Assembly (NCBI GenBank): GCA_947253655.1
Contig: CAMYAE010000010.1
Coordinates: 10,634-74,633 of the forward strand
Direction of reading: 5' to 3'
DNA: 64,000 nucleotides
DNA from: an uncultured Bacteroidales bacterium
GTDB lineage: Bacteria; Bacteroidota; Bacteroidia; Bacteroidales; UBA932
Positions 18,452 to 27,749 of the stretch are shown in pieces. The notes below the pieces were generated by a model. The model was not told the origin of the DNA and searched no databases. It saw nothing but the letters and a program-made list of their open reading frames with translations. A program made the translations under genes and the position numbers. Each line of letters begins with the position of its first letter. Position 1 is the stretch's first letter.

Positions 18452-20356
18452 ATGGGAAAAATCATTGGAATAGACTTGGGTACCACCAATTCCTGTGTAG
18501 CAGTAATGGAGGGTAACCAGCCTACGGTAATCATTAATAACGAGGGTCAGAGGACTACGCCTTCTGTAGTGGCTTTCACCGAAGGCGGTGAAAGGAAAGT
18601 CGGCAGCCCGGCAAAACGTCAGGCTATCACCAACCCTAAAAACACTATTTTCTCTATAAAGAGATTCATGGGCGAGACCTATGACCAGGTGAGCAAAGAG
18701 GTGGAAAGAATGCCGTACAAAGTTGTCAAGGGCGACAACAACACCCCGCGCGTAGAATGCGAGGGACGTATGTATTCTCCGCAGGAGATTTCGGCTATTA
18801 TTCTTCAGAAGATGAAGAAAACCGCGGAAGATTACCTTCGTCAGGAAGTGACGGAGGCGGTAATCACTGTTCCGGCCTATTTCTCCGACTCTCAACGTCA
18901 GGCGACAAAGGAGGCAGGCAAAATCGCCGGACTCGATGTGAAGCGTATCATAAACGAGCCGACGGCAGCCGCTTTGGCATACGGCCTTGACAAGAAACAT
19001 AAGAATATGAAGGTCGCTGTCTATGACCTTGGCGGTGGCACGTTCGATATTTCAATTATGGAACTCGGCGACGGTGTGTTCGAGGTGAAATCCACCAACG
19101 GTGATACTCATCTTGGTGGCGACGACTTCGACCAGAAGATTATAGATTGGCTTGCCAAGGAGTTTGCATCGGAAAACGGCGGACCGGATCTTAAGAAAGA
19201 CCCTATGGCTCTGCAGAGATTGAAAGAGGCTGCCGAGAAAGCGAAGATAGAGCTTTCCAACCAGACATCCACTGAAATCAACCTGCCTTACATTATGCCG
19301 GTTGACGGAGTTCCTAAACATCTCGTCAAGACACTTACCAGAGCCAAATTCGAGCAGCTCTGCGATGATTTGTTCCAAAGGAGCATAGAGCCGTGCCGCA
19401 AGGCGCTTGCGGATGCCAACCTTTCAGCTTCTGATATAGACGAGGTCCTTCTTGTCGGTGGCTCCACACGTATTCCTAAAATTCAGGAAATCGTTAAGAG
19501 CTTCTTCGGCAAAGAGCCTAACAAGAGCGTCAATCCGGACGAGGTAGTGGCTATTGGAGCGGCAATCCAGGGAGGAGTGCTTGCCGGTGATGTCAAAGAC
19601 GTGCTTCTGTTGGACGTAACCCCTCTTTCTCTCGGTATCGAGACACTCGGAGGCGTGATGACAAAGCTTATTGAGTCCAACACCACTATTCCTACCCGCA
19701 AGGCCGAGGTCTTCTCTACTGCTGCAGACAACCAGCCGTCAGTTGAAATTAGAGTGCTTCAGGGCGAGCGTCCTATGGCTAAGGACAACAAGCAGATAGG
19801 CGTTTTCCATTTGGACGGCATAGCACCTGCTCCGCGTGGAATTCCTCAGATTGAAGTTACGTTCGACATTGACGTAAATGGAATTCTGAATGTGTCTGCC
19901 AAGGATAAGGCAACGGGCAAGGAGCAGAATATAAGGATTGAGGCTTCTTCTGGTCTTAGTGAGGATGAAATAAAGAGGATGAGGGATGAGGCCAAGGCCA
20001 ACGAGGCAGCAGATAAGGCTGAGAAAGAGAGGGTGGATAAGATTAATGGAGCTGACGCCCTCTGCTTCCAGAGCGAAAAGAATCTGAAAGACTATGGGGA
20101 TAAGATTCCTGCCGAGAAGAAAGCAAACATCGAATCCGCACTCAACAGCCTTAAAGAGGCTGTGAAGAGCCAGAATCTCTCAGACATAGAGAATTACACG
20201 AAACAGCTTGAAGAGGCCTGGCATGCAGCATCGGAAGATATGGCAAAGGCCGCACAAGGTGGTCAGCAAGGAGGTCCGCAGAATCCGTTCGGAGGTCAAG
20301 GCGGTCCGCAAGGAGGCCCGGAGAGCCCTGATAACCAAGCTCCTGACGAGCAGTAA
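18452..20356 (+). CDS. dnaK: Chaperone DnaK (Hsp70)
   Basis: ATP-driven protein-folding chaperone, 634 residues. It starts with the canonical GKIIGIDLGTTNSCVAVMEG and contains the ATPase signatures VYDLGGGTFDISIMELGDG and VLLVGGSTRIPKIQ. The substrate-binding beta domain (LLDVTPLSLGIETLGG) and a Gly/Gln/Pro-rich tail ending DNQAPDEQ follow. AGGAG lies 8 bp before the ATG. No grpE or dnaJ is adjacent. No clear Bacteroidetes promoter or CIRCE element was recognised in the 137-bp upstream gap. A hairpin terminator follows the stop. Confidence 0.98.
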   Translation: MGKIIGIDLGTTNSCVAVMEGNQPTVIINNEGQRTTPSVVAFTEGGERKVGSPAKRQAITNPKNTIFSIKRFMGETYDQVSKEVERMPYKVVKGDNNTPRVECEGRMYSPQEISAIILQKMKKTAEDYLRQEVTEAVITVPAYFSDSQRQATKEAGKIAGLDVKRIINEPTAAALAYGLDKKHKNMKVAVYDLGGGTFDISIMELGDGVFEVKSTNGDTHLGGDDFDQKIIDWLAKEFASENGGPDLKKDPMALQRLKEAAEKAKIELSNQTSTEINLPYIMPVDGVPKHLVKTLTRAKFEQLCDDLFQRSIEPCRKALADANLSASDIDEVLLVGGSTRIPKIQEIVKSFFGKEPNKSVNPDEVVAIGAAIQGGVLAGDVKDVLLLDVTPLSLGIETLGGVMTKLIESNTTIPTRKAEVFSTAADNQPSVEIRVLQGERPMAKDNKQIGVFHLDGIAPAPRGIPQIEVTFDIDVNGILNVSAKDKATGKEQNIRIEASSGLSEDEIKRMRDEAKANEAADKAEKERVDKINGADALCFQSEKNLKDYGDKIPAEKKANIESALNSLKEAVKSQNLSDIENYTKQLEEAWHAASEDMAKAAQGGQQGGPQNPFGGQGGPQGGPESPDNQAPDEQ

Positions 20357-20364
20357 TAAATATT

Positions 20365-20394
20365 CAGAGCGGTCGTAACGGCTGCTCTGTTTTT
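20365..20394 (+). terminator. Terminator after dnaK
   Basis: CAGAGC at 20365-20370 pairs with GCTCTG at 20384-20389, followed at once by T5. It lies 8 bp after the dnaK stop and just before the copper ATPase start. Confidence 0.65.
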
Positions 20395-20401
20395 AATTTT
20401 G

Positions 20402-22567
20402 ATGAATATGTCTATAAAGAAAAATTTCCCGGTAACGGGACTTGGGTGCGCCGCATGCGTATACCATGTGCAAGATACGTTGAGATCGCAGCGAGGCGTA
20501 ATATCCGCCGAGGTAAGTTTAGCTGCCAATATGGCAAAGGTGGAATATGATCCATCCATGGTCAAGGCCTCGGAGTTGAAGAAGGCGGTGCAGGACAGCG
20601 GTTATGACCTGATTGTGCCGGACGGCACGGAGGAGGAAGAGGAAAACCCGGAAGATTCAGGCAGTGACCAGGATGAAATATCGGAAGAACTATCTGAAAA
20701 GTCAAGGGAACACGAATATAAAAGACTGAGATTCGATATGTGGATGGCTGTCGTGCTGGCAATATCTGTCATGATAATCGGTTTCGGCTTTGTCGAGTTC
20801 AAAGGAAAAGGCTTTTTGCTTGCTTTCCTATCCGCCCTGTCCGTATTCTGGACAGGAAGAAGATTTATCTGTGGAGCAATAAGCCAGGCCAAGCATTTTC
20901 GTGTCGGAATGGACACCCTCGTAGCCTTGTCCACGACAGTTGCATGGCTTTTTAGCCTTTTCTCTCTGATTTTTAACAATTTATTGACTTCTAAGGGGCT
21001 TTTCCAAGGCTTATATTTCAACTCCGCTTCAATGATAGTCGCATTTATACTGATTGGAAAGGTGTTGGAGGAGAGAGCCAAATACGGCACGACAGAGGCT
21101 GTAAGAAAGCTTATGGGACTGCGTCCCGGCAAAGTCCGTATCAAGCCGGGTGATATTGTCAGAGTCAAGCCGGGGCAAAGGATTCCGGCAGACGGGACAG
21201 TGGCGGAAGGCTCTTCATTTGTAGATCAGAGCATGCTGACAGGAGAGCCCCTGCCCGTGGAAGTCATTCCCGGTGCTAAGGTCTTTGCAGGTACGGTGAA
21301 TCAGAAAGGCTTTATCAAGATCAGGGCAGAAAAGACAGGTTCCGACACAATGCTCTCCTCTATAATAAAAATGGTGAAAGACGCCCAGATGAGCAAGGCA
21401 AAGGTGCAGGAACTCGTTGATAAGGTGGCAGCAGTATTTGTGCCTGTAATCATCCTTATTTCGCTGGCTGCTTTCTTATATTGGACATTTGCCTCCGGAG
21501 GCGGCCTCTCCAAGGGACTGCTTACAATGGTTTCCGTCCTCGTCATCGCGTGTCCATGCTCGCTGGGACTTGCCACACCGACGGCAATAATAGCCGGAAT
21601 TGGCAGAGGGGCCAGTATGGGCATTCTTATAAAGGATGCAGGTGCCTTGCAGAAAGCCAGAAAAGTAAATGCCATAGTGCTCGACAAGACAGGCACTCTC
21701 ACCGTAGGAAAACCTGTGGTTACAAGGCAGTTCTGGTATGATGAATCTGCCAAGGGCATATTGAAGTCCATTGAAATGCGTTCAGAGCATCCTCTTGCAA
21801 AGGCTATATTAGCGACTTTGGCCGATGTCAAGCCTTTGGAAACAGAAGATTTCCGCTATGAGCCAGGCATAGGAATCTTTGCCTGCCGTGACGGAGAAAA
21901 ATTTTATGTCGGCAACATGCCAAAAGAGACATCCAGGCTTACGGAAGAGTGGATGAAACAGGGGGAGACAATGGTATATTTTACGGGTGAGGATAGGCTG
22001 ATTGCCGTTTTTGCCATATCCGACGAGTTGAAAGAGACTTCTGCGTCTGCCATAGAGGAATTGAAATCCATGAAAATAGATATAAGCATGCTGACCGGGG
22101 ATAATAGGTTGGCTGCTGAGGCGATAGCGGCCAAGGTCGGAATAGATAAAGTCGCTCCGGGTATGTTGCCTCAAGATAAGGCCTTATATGTTAAGGACTT
22201 GCAGAAATCGGGCAAGACGGTAGCCATGGTAGGAGACGGCATCAATGACAGTGCTGCTCTCGCCAATGCCGATGTGAGTGTGGCTATGGGCAGCGGTAGC
22301 GATATTGCAATGGATGCCGCTATGGTGACTTTCGTCTCTTCAGACCTGTTGAAACTGCCGCAGATGATAAGGCTGTCCAGGAAGACCTCAAGAATTATAG
22401 TCGAAAATCTGTTCTGGGCCTTTTTCTATAATATAATTGCCGTTCCGGCGGCTGCAGGCATGTTCGGATTCTCATTGAGCCCTATGATTGCAGCCGCCTG
22501 TATGGCATTCAGCAGTGTTTGTGTCGTATTGAACAGTCTAAGATTGACTAATAGCCGAGCTCTTTAA
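20402..22567 (+). CDS. copA: Heavy-metal P-type ATPase, Cu(I)-exporter type
   Basis: P1B-type ATPase that would pump Cu(I) out of the cytoplasm. One N-terminal HMA domain has the metal site GLGCAAC (Cys16 and Cys19), a variant of the usual GMTCxxC. A very acidic linker (about 75-105) precedes the membrane helices. The CPC metal motif is in VIACPCSLGLATPTA (Cys384, Cys386), the phosphorylated Asp428 is in DKTGTLT, and HPLA plus GDGINDSAALANADV complete the signature. The ATG at 20402 is preferred over an in-frame TTG at 20399. No copper chaperone or regulator is adjacent. The 3' end overlaps the convergent S46 peptidase gene by 20 bp. Confidence 0.93.
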   Translation: MNMSIKKNFPVTGLGCAACVYHVQDTLRSQRGVISAEVSLAANMAKVEYDPSMVKASELKKAVQDSGYDLIVPDGTEEEEENPEDSGSDQDEISEELSEKSREHEYKRLRFDMWMAVVLAISVMIIGFGFVEFKGKGFLLAFLSALSVFWTGRRFICGAISQAKHFRVGMDTLVALSTTVAWLFSLFSLIFNNLLTSKGLFQGLYFNSASMIVAFILIGKVLEERAKYGTTEAVRKLMGLRPGKVRIKPGDIVRVKPGQRIPADGTVAEGSSFVDQSMLTGEPLPVEVIPGAKVFAGTVNQKGFIKIRAEKTGSDTMLSSIIKMVKDAQMSKAKVQELVDKVAAVFVPVIILISLAAFLYWTFASGGGLSKGLLTMVSVLVIACPCSLGLATPTAIIAGIGRGASMGILIKDAGALQKARKVNAIVLDKTGTLTVGKPVVTRQFWYDESAKGILKSIEMRSEHPLAKAILATLADVKPLETEDFRYEPGIGIFACRDGEKFYVGNMPKETSRLTEEWMKQGETMVYFTGEDRLIAVFAISDELKETSASAIEELKSMKIDISMLTGDNRLAAEAIAAKVGIDKVAPGMLPQDKALYVKDLQKSGKTVAMVGDGINDSAALANADVSVAMGSGSDIAMDAAMVTFVSSDLLKLPQMIRLSRKTSRIIVENLFWAFFYNIIAVPAAAGMFGFSLSPMIAAACMAFSSVCVVLNSLRLTNSRAL

Positions 22568-24671
22568 GGATATTGTCCATGCCGGCATATTTGTCAAGGA
22601 TCCAAAGGACATAGCGTATATCCACGCACACACATTTATTGTAGTCCGGTGTGTATGAGCAGTCGCTTGCAAGAGATTCTTTGTTACCGTCGAATGCAAG
22701 TCCTATGAGCTCTCCTTTTGCGTTCAGCACCGGACTCCCGGAGTTGCCGCCCGTGATGTCATTATCCGTCAGGAAATTGACATACAGTTCAGGCTCGGAT
22801 TTGCGGGTTTTCCTGAAGCCCCAGCGTCCCCATTCCCGATTATGTAGCAGACTTCTCTGTCTGTCATCGATATTGAAATCGTGGGATTGCGGATCGTATT
22901 TTTCAAGGATTCCGGCAGGTGTAGTGTGCCATGAGCACAGAATTCCGTCACGAGGCTCAAGCGTGCTTACTGCTCCATAAGTTACTCGCATTGTGGAGTT
23001 TGCGTCCGGATATTGGGCTATGCCCTTATCCTCTCTCATCTCGTACAGGGCGTTCTTGTACTCGTGTTGAAGTTCGTACAAATGGTTTCTCTTCTCCATA
23101 TTGCCTTCACAATGATTGAATGCAGTTATCTTCACGTCATTGAAAAACCTCCAGACTTTGTCTTTTTCAAGCTGCTCTCTTCTGCAATATCCGTCAGCCG
23201 TTGTTTTGGAAGCCACGAGGCTGCCGTCCCAAAGGTACTCTGTCATTGCCCCATAGTCATTCCCGAATTTGCCTATGAGCTCTTTCTGGAAAGGACCGTA
23301 GAAGCTGCTGTCTATATTGACGAAGAACTGTTCTATGGCATATTTCAGAAGATCGTGCTCTACCCGAGGATCAAAATTGTCAAACCCGGAATTCAGGAAT
23401 TTTTTCTCTTTCTCAATTCCTCCGGTGCAATTATGCATACGCATAAGTGTCTGTGAAATAGCAGTTCCTCTGAAAATAGTTTCCCTGAAATAGGACTTGT
23501 ATTTCTCTATATTTTCCGTTTCGGAGTATCCGGCAGCTATGCTGTCCAATAGATTTCCCCATTTTGCCTTGCGGGCAGGGTCGGCGTCTATCCACTCCTG
23601 AAGTTCTTTGTCGACGGCCTTTTTCTCGTCCAGCACATTGAAGCGTTTGAAGCATGCAAGTTCTCCCTCCCGCATTTCCTGAATATTGCTAAGCCCGAAG
23701 AACCTGTCAGAGTATTTAAGCCTTATCTCCGGATCTTTGTCCATCCAGCTGCGCATAATCTCCATTTGCTGCTTCCTCAATTCATTCGTAACCGGCAAAT
23801 CAACCCTTTGCATGTAGTCAATCTCCGGGGCTGAACTGTAGCGGTTTGTCCTTCCCGGATAGCCGATGACCATAGTGTAGTCGCCCGGCTTATAGCCCTC
23901 TGTCGATATTTTCAATTTTGTGGCTCCACGAAGCGGAACATTTTCCTCTGAATAGTCGGCAGGAGAGCCGTCAGGTGCGGAATAGACTCTGTACATGGCG
24001 AAGTCTCCCTTATGTTGCGGCCATTCCCAATTATCTTCATCTCCTCCAAACGCGGCGATTGACACAGGAGGGGCGGCTACGAGACGCAGGTCGGTATATA
24101 CCTTATATAGAGCCATATAGTATTTCTCACCGGCCCACATAGAACTCAGCCCGGCCTCCATTCCGGTATCCTTGCTATACTTCTTTTCCATAAGGTGGCT
24201 AAGCCTGCGCGGTCCGCAAGGCTGTCCGCTTGCTTTCAGTTCGTCTTTCAGTGCCTTTACTTCAGATGTAACATCGAGAACCTTTTTCAGAAAGAAGACT
24301 TGCTTGCCGGGAATAGGGATTTCCTTATCCCTGGTCATAGCCCAATAACCGTCTTCGAGATAATTATTATCAGGAGTGCTGAGTGCAAAGACATCACCGT
24401 AGGCACAATGATGATTGGTGATCATCAGCCCCTCGTCCGAAATTATGCTGCCTGTACAATAGAATCCGATCGATACAATGGCATCTGAGACCGTCGCTCC
24501 GGGGGCATCTGCATTGTAAAGCTCATGTGCGCCTAATTTAAGGCCTCTGGACTGCATCTTCTTTTCAAGGGCTGAGTCAATCCTGTTAATAAGCCACATG
24601 CCTTCATCGGCAAATGCGAAAATGCCGGCACTTAAAAATATAACTACTCCTGTAATAAATCTCCTTAACAT
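22548..24671 (-). CDS. S46 family dipeptidyl-peptidase, DPP7-like
   Basis: Periplasmic serine peptidase that releases N-terminal dipeptides, 707 residues with a signal peptide ending GIFAFA. The S46 triad is visible: His88 in ITNHHCAYGD, an Asp in FGGDEDNWEWPQHKGDF, and Ser644 in GGNSGSPV. The residue 18 positions after the serine, which sets specificity, is Gly (in AFDGN). That matches Porphyromonas DPP7 (hydrophobic P1) rather than the Arg of DPP11 (acidic P1). It begins only 13 bp after infB on the same strand and may be read through from rimP-nusA-infB. Its stop overlaps copA by 20 bp in convergent orientation. Confidence 0.9.
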   Translation of the reverse strand: MLRRFITGVVIFLSAGIFAFADEGMWLINRIDSALEKKMQSRGLKLGAHELYNADAPGATVSDAIVSIGFYCTGSIISDEGLMITNHHCAYGDVFALSTPDNNYLEDGYWAMTRDKEIPIPGKQVFFLKKVLDVTSEVKALKDELKASGQPCGPRRLSHLMEKKYSKDTGMEAGLSSMWAGEKYYMALYKVYTDLRLVAAPPVSIAAFGGDEDNWEWPQHKGDFAMYRVYSAPDGSPADYSEENVPLRGATKLKISTEGYKPGDYTMVIGYPGRTNRYSSAPEIDYMQRVDLPVTNELRKQQMEIMRSWMDKDPEIRLKYSDRFFGLSNIQEMREGELACFKRFNVLDEKKAVDKELQEWIDADPARKAKWGNLLDSIAAGYSETENIEKYKSYFRETIFRGTAISQTLMRMHNCTGGIEKEKKFLNSGFDNFDPRVEHDLLKYAIEQFFVNIDSSFYGPFQKELIGKFGNDYGAMTEYLWDGSLVASKTTADGYCRREQLEKDKVWRFFNDVKITAFNHCEGNMEKRNHLYELQHEYKNALYEMREDKGIAQYPDANSTMRVTYGAVSTLEPRDGILCSWHTTPAGILEKYDPQSHDFNIDDRQRSLLHNREWGRWGFRKTRKSEPELYVNFLTDNDITGGNSGSPVLNAKGELIGLAFDGNKESLASDCSYTPDYNKCVCVDIRYVLWILDKYAGMDNILKELGY

Positions 24672-24684
24672 AACTTATTGATTA

Positions 24685-27600
24685 TTATAAGGTTCTTTTA
24701 ATTTCCACTATCTGGAACGCCTCTATAACATCATTTTCCTTGATGTCGTTGAATTTTTCTATGCCGAGGCCGCATTCGATGCCTGAAGAGACCTCCTTGA
24801 CATCATCCTTACCTCTCTTGAGTGAAGAAAGCACGCCGGTATAGACAACAATTCCGTCTCTGATAAGCCGCACATTGGCAGCCTTAGTCAGCTTGCCCTC
24901 CTTGACAAGGCAGCCTGCGATAGTACCGATTTTGGAAATCTTGAAAATCTGCTTGACGTATGCAGTTGCCGTGACCTCTTCTTTCTTTTCAGGCTCAAGC
25001 ATGCCTTCTATACCGTCAGTAACCTCATTGATCGCATCGTAGATGATTGAGTACAGCCTGATTTCTATACCTTCTTTTTCGGCGAGGTTGCGGGCGTCGG
25101 CAGACGGCCTGACCTGGAAACCGATGATAATGGCATCCGATGCAGTGGCGAGCATGACATCCGATTCGGAAATGGCTCCAACAGCCTTATGGATGACATT
25201 GACATGGATTTCTTCTGTAGACAGCTTTATAAGGGAGTCTGAAAGAGCCTCGACTGAGCCGTCCACGTCGCCTTTCACGATAATATTCAATTCCTTGAAG
25301 TTGCCTATTGCAATTCTTCTGCCTATTTCCTCAAGCGTCATGTGTTTCTGGGTCTTTATGCCCTGGATTCTGATGAGCTGTTCGCGCTTGTTGGCTATGG
25401 CCTTTACCTCTTTTTCGTCAGCCATGATATTGAATTTCTCGCCTGCACTCGGTGCTCCGTTCAGTCCGAGAATGGATATCGGAGTCGACGGCCCTGCCTC
25501 ATCAATGGACTGTCCGCGTTCATTGAGCATAGCCTTGATACGACCGTAATAACAGCCTGTCAATATCATGTCGCCCTTCCTTACTGTTCCGTCCTGTACG
25601 AGAATGGTAGCGAGGTATCCGCGTCCCTTGTCGAGGGAGGACTCTATCACAGCACCCACCCCTAACTTTTTAGGATTGGCCTTAAGTTCCATCATGTCAG
25701 TCTCAAGGAGAACTTTTTCCAATAGTTTGTCCACGTTCAGACCGCTTTTTGCGGAAATTTCCTGACACTGGTATTTGCCTCCCCAGGCCTCGGTAAGTAT
25801 GTTCATCTGGGACAGCTGCTGGTAGATTTTTTCAGGCATCGCCCCCGGTTTGTCGATTTTGTTTATGGCGAAAACCATAGGCACGCCTGCCGCCTGCGCG
25901 TGGTTTATGGCCTCGACGGTCTGAGGCATCACAGCATCATCGGCTGCAATTATTATAATCGCAAGGTCGGTCAGTTGAGCGCCTCTGGCACGCATGGCGG
26001 TAAACGCCTCATGGCCCGGAGTGTCAAGGAATGTTATCTTCCTGCCGCTCGGCATGACAACGTTATATGCACCGATATGCTGGGTGATTCCACCTGCTTC
26101 TCCGGCAATCACATTGGCTTTTCTTATATAGTCGAGGAGAGATGTCTTTCCGTGGTCGACATGACCCATAACCGTAATAATAGGTGGCCTGGTTTCAAGA
26201 TTGCTCTCGTCATCGGTTTCATCATTCTCCTGATTGATTTCTTGGGTGAGCTCTGCAGTGACGAATTCTACCTTATATCCGAATTCCTCGGCTACAAGCA
26301 CTAAGGCCTCTGCGTCCAGCCTCTGGTTAATGGAAACCATAAGCCCCAGATTCATACAGGCACTGATAACCTTATTTACAGGTGTGTTGTCCATCAGAAT
26401 TGCAAGGTCGCTGACGGTGACGAATTCCGTCACCTTCAGGACTTTCTTCTCCTCTGCCTCCTGCATCATCTCTTCTTGCATCTTCTGTGAGGCAAGCTCT
26501 CTTTTCTCTTTTCTGTATTTTGCTCCGAAGTTGCTCTTCTTGTTGTCGTTCATCCTCGCGTAGGTCTCCTTGACCTGCTTCTGGATTTCTTTCTGCATCT
26601 CCTCCTCTTCGGCCTCGGTCATAGCAGGCTTGAACCTGTCATTCCTGTCCCTCTTCCTCCTGCCTTTGCCTGCATTGCGCTCGTTCTTTTCCGCACCGAA
26701 ACGGGAACCGCTTCCTCCCTTTCCTCTTTTATCTTCTTTCTTGCCTTTGCGGTCGTCGCCGTCTATCTTGTTGATATCTACCTTTTGACTGCCGCCCTTG
26801 GTAATCCTTTCCCTTTTCTTGCCTTTCTTAGGGCTTTCAAATTTGGAAAGATCCACCTTACCCAAAATCGTGAGACCGGGCGTCACATCATCCTCTTCGT
26901 AATCGTCTTTTGCGGCTGCCGCTTTCTTGAGCTTGTGTTCGGCTTTCAGCTTTGCCTTATCTGCTTTGGATACAAATTTCTGCTCCGGATCCTCTGTCTT
27001 GCGATGGCGTTTTGCAGAGTCCTTTTTATGTACGGCCTCAGAAACTGTCGCTTCATGTTCCTCTTTGACAATTTCCTCGGTATTTCCCTCTATAGGCTCT
27101 TCAATCTTTTCGGACACAGGCTCGGCCGGCTTCTCGGTGGCTTTATTTTCCACATCGGGCTTAGTTGCCACCGGTGTCTCGACAGTCGCTTCTGCAGCAG
27201 GTGCAGCCTCAACAGGCGCAGTTTCCGCCTCGACTTCTGCTTCCGCCGGAGCTTCCGCCGGGGTTTCTTCGGCAACTGTCTCTTCTGTCATTTCCGGCTT
27301 TGTCTCTTCAACAACGGGCTCTGCTGCCTTGCTTTCCTGAACTTCCGGCTCTTTTATTTCTTCAACAGGGGCAGGTTCTTTTGCCTTAGGAGCCTCTTCC
27401 GAAAGAGTTTCCTCTTTTTCCGGCTTCGACGACAAACTTGTGCTCGTGATTATAGTTTCCCTGACAGGTTCGAAATCTTCATCGTCCTGCTGCCTTCTGG
27501 TATTCTTCTCGATGATTTCTTTCATCTTGATGTCTACCTTTTCGGCATCCTGCTTTGCCCTCAGATCTTCTCCGAACTTCCTTTCAAGGTCGGGAAGGAA

Positions 27601-27726
27601 CGAGTCCGACACTTTCGCATTCGGATTCAAATCAACTCCCGCTCCTTTCTCGTTAAGAAAGTCCACCAAAGTCTGAAGACCTATATTGAATTGTCTTGTA
27701 AGTTTGTTTAATCTAATTTCTGCCAT
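24685..27726 (-). CDS. infB: Translation initiation factor IF-2
   Basis: GTPase that places initiator tRNA on the 30S subunit. The 1013-residue protein has an IF2-N domain (about 1-50, RLNKLTRQFNIGLQTL) and a long low-complexity Glu/Ala/Pro/Val then Lys/Arg-rich linker (about 70-400). A second IF2-N-like domain (about 425-480) precedes the G domain with GHVDHGKTSLLD (near residue 520), DTPGHEAF and NKID. Domains II-IV follow and end EIKRTL. The long repetitive linker is common in Bacteroidetes IF-2 and explains the spurious long antisense frames there. Third gene of rimP-nusA-infB, 23 bp after nusA. Confidence 0.98.
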   Translation of the reverse strand: MAEIRLNKLTRQFNIGLQTLVDFLNEKGAGVDLNPNAKVSDSFLPDLERKFGEDLRAKQDAEKVDIKMKEIIEKNTRRQQDDEDFEPVRETIITSTSLSSKPEKEETLSEEAPKAKEPAPVEEIKEPEVQESKAAEPVVEETKPEMTEETVAEETPAEAPAEAEVEAETAPVEAAPAAEATVETPVATKPDVENKATEKPAEPVSEKIEEPIEGNTEEIVKEEHEATVSEAVHKKDSAKRHRKTEDPEQKFVSKADKAKLKAEHKLKKAAAAKDDYEEDDVTPGLTILGKVDLSKFESPKKGKKRERITKGGSQKVDINKIDGDDRKGKKEDKRGKGGSGSRFGAEKNERNAGKGRRKRDRNDRFKPAMTEAEEEEMQKEIQKQVKETYARMNDNKKSNFGAKYRKEKRELASQKMQEEMMQEAEEKKVLKVTEFVTVSDLAILMDNTPVNKVISACMNLGLMVSINQRLDAEALVLVAEEFGYKVEFVTAELTQEINQENDETDDESNLETRPPIITVMGHVDHGKTSLLDYIRKANVIAGEAGGITQHIGAYNVVMPSGRKITFLDTPGHEAFTAMRARGAQLTDLAIIIIAADDAVMPQTVEAINHAQAAGVPMVFAINKIDKPGAMPEKIYQQLSQMNILTEAWGGKYQCQEISAKSGLNVDKLLEKVLLETDMMELKANPKKLGVGAVIESSLDKGRGYLATILVQDGTVRKGDMILTGCYYGRIKAMLNERGQSIDEAGPSTPISILGLNGAPSAGEKFNIMADEKEVKAIANKREQLIRIQGIKTQKHMTLEEIGRRIAIGNFKELNIIVKGDVDGSVEALSDSLIKLSTEEIHVNVIHKAVGAISESDVMLATASDAIIIGFQVRPSADARNLAEKEGIEIRLYSIIYDAINEVTDGIEGMLEPEKKEEVTATAYVKQIFKISKIGTIAGCLVKEGKLTKAANVRLIRDGIVVYTGVLSSLKRGKDDVKEVSSGIECGLGIEKFNDIKENDVIEAFQIVEIKRTL

Positions 27727-27749
27727 ATAATCACTCCCTGTTTTATTAT

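Noticed and set aside
26785..27711. 308-residue open frame on the + strand opposite infB
   Set aside because: It lies wholly antisense to the repetitive Glu/Ala/Lys linker of IF-2; its Phe/Leu/Arg-rich product is what that codon bias yields in reverse.
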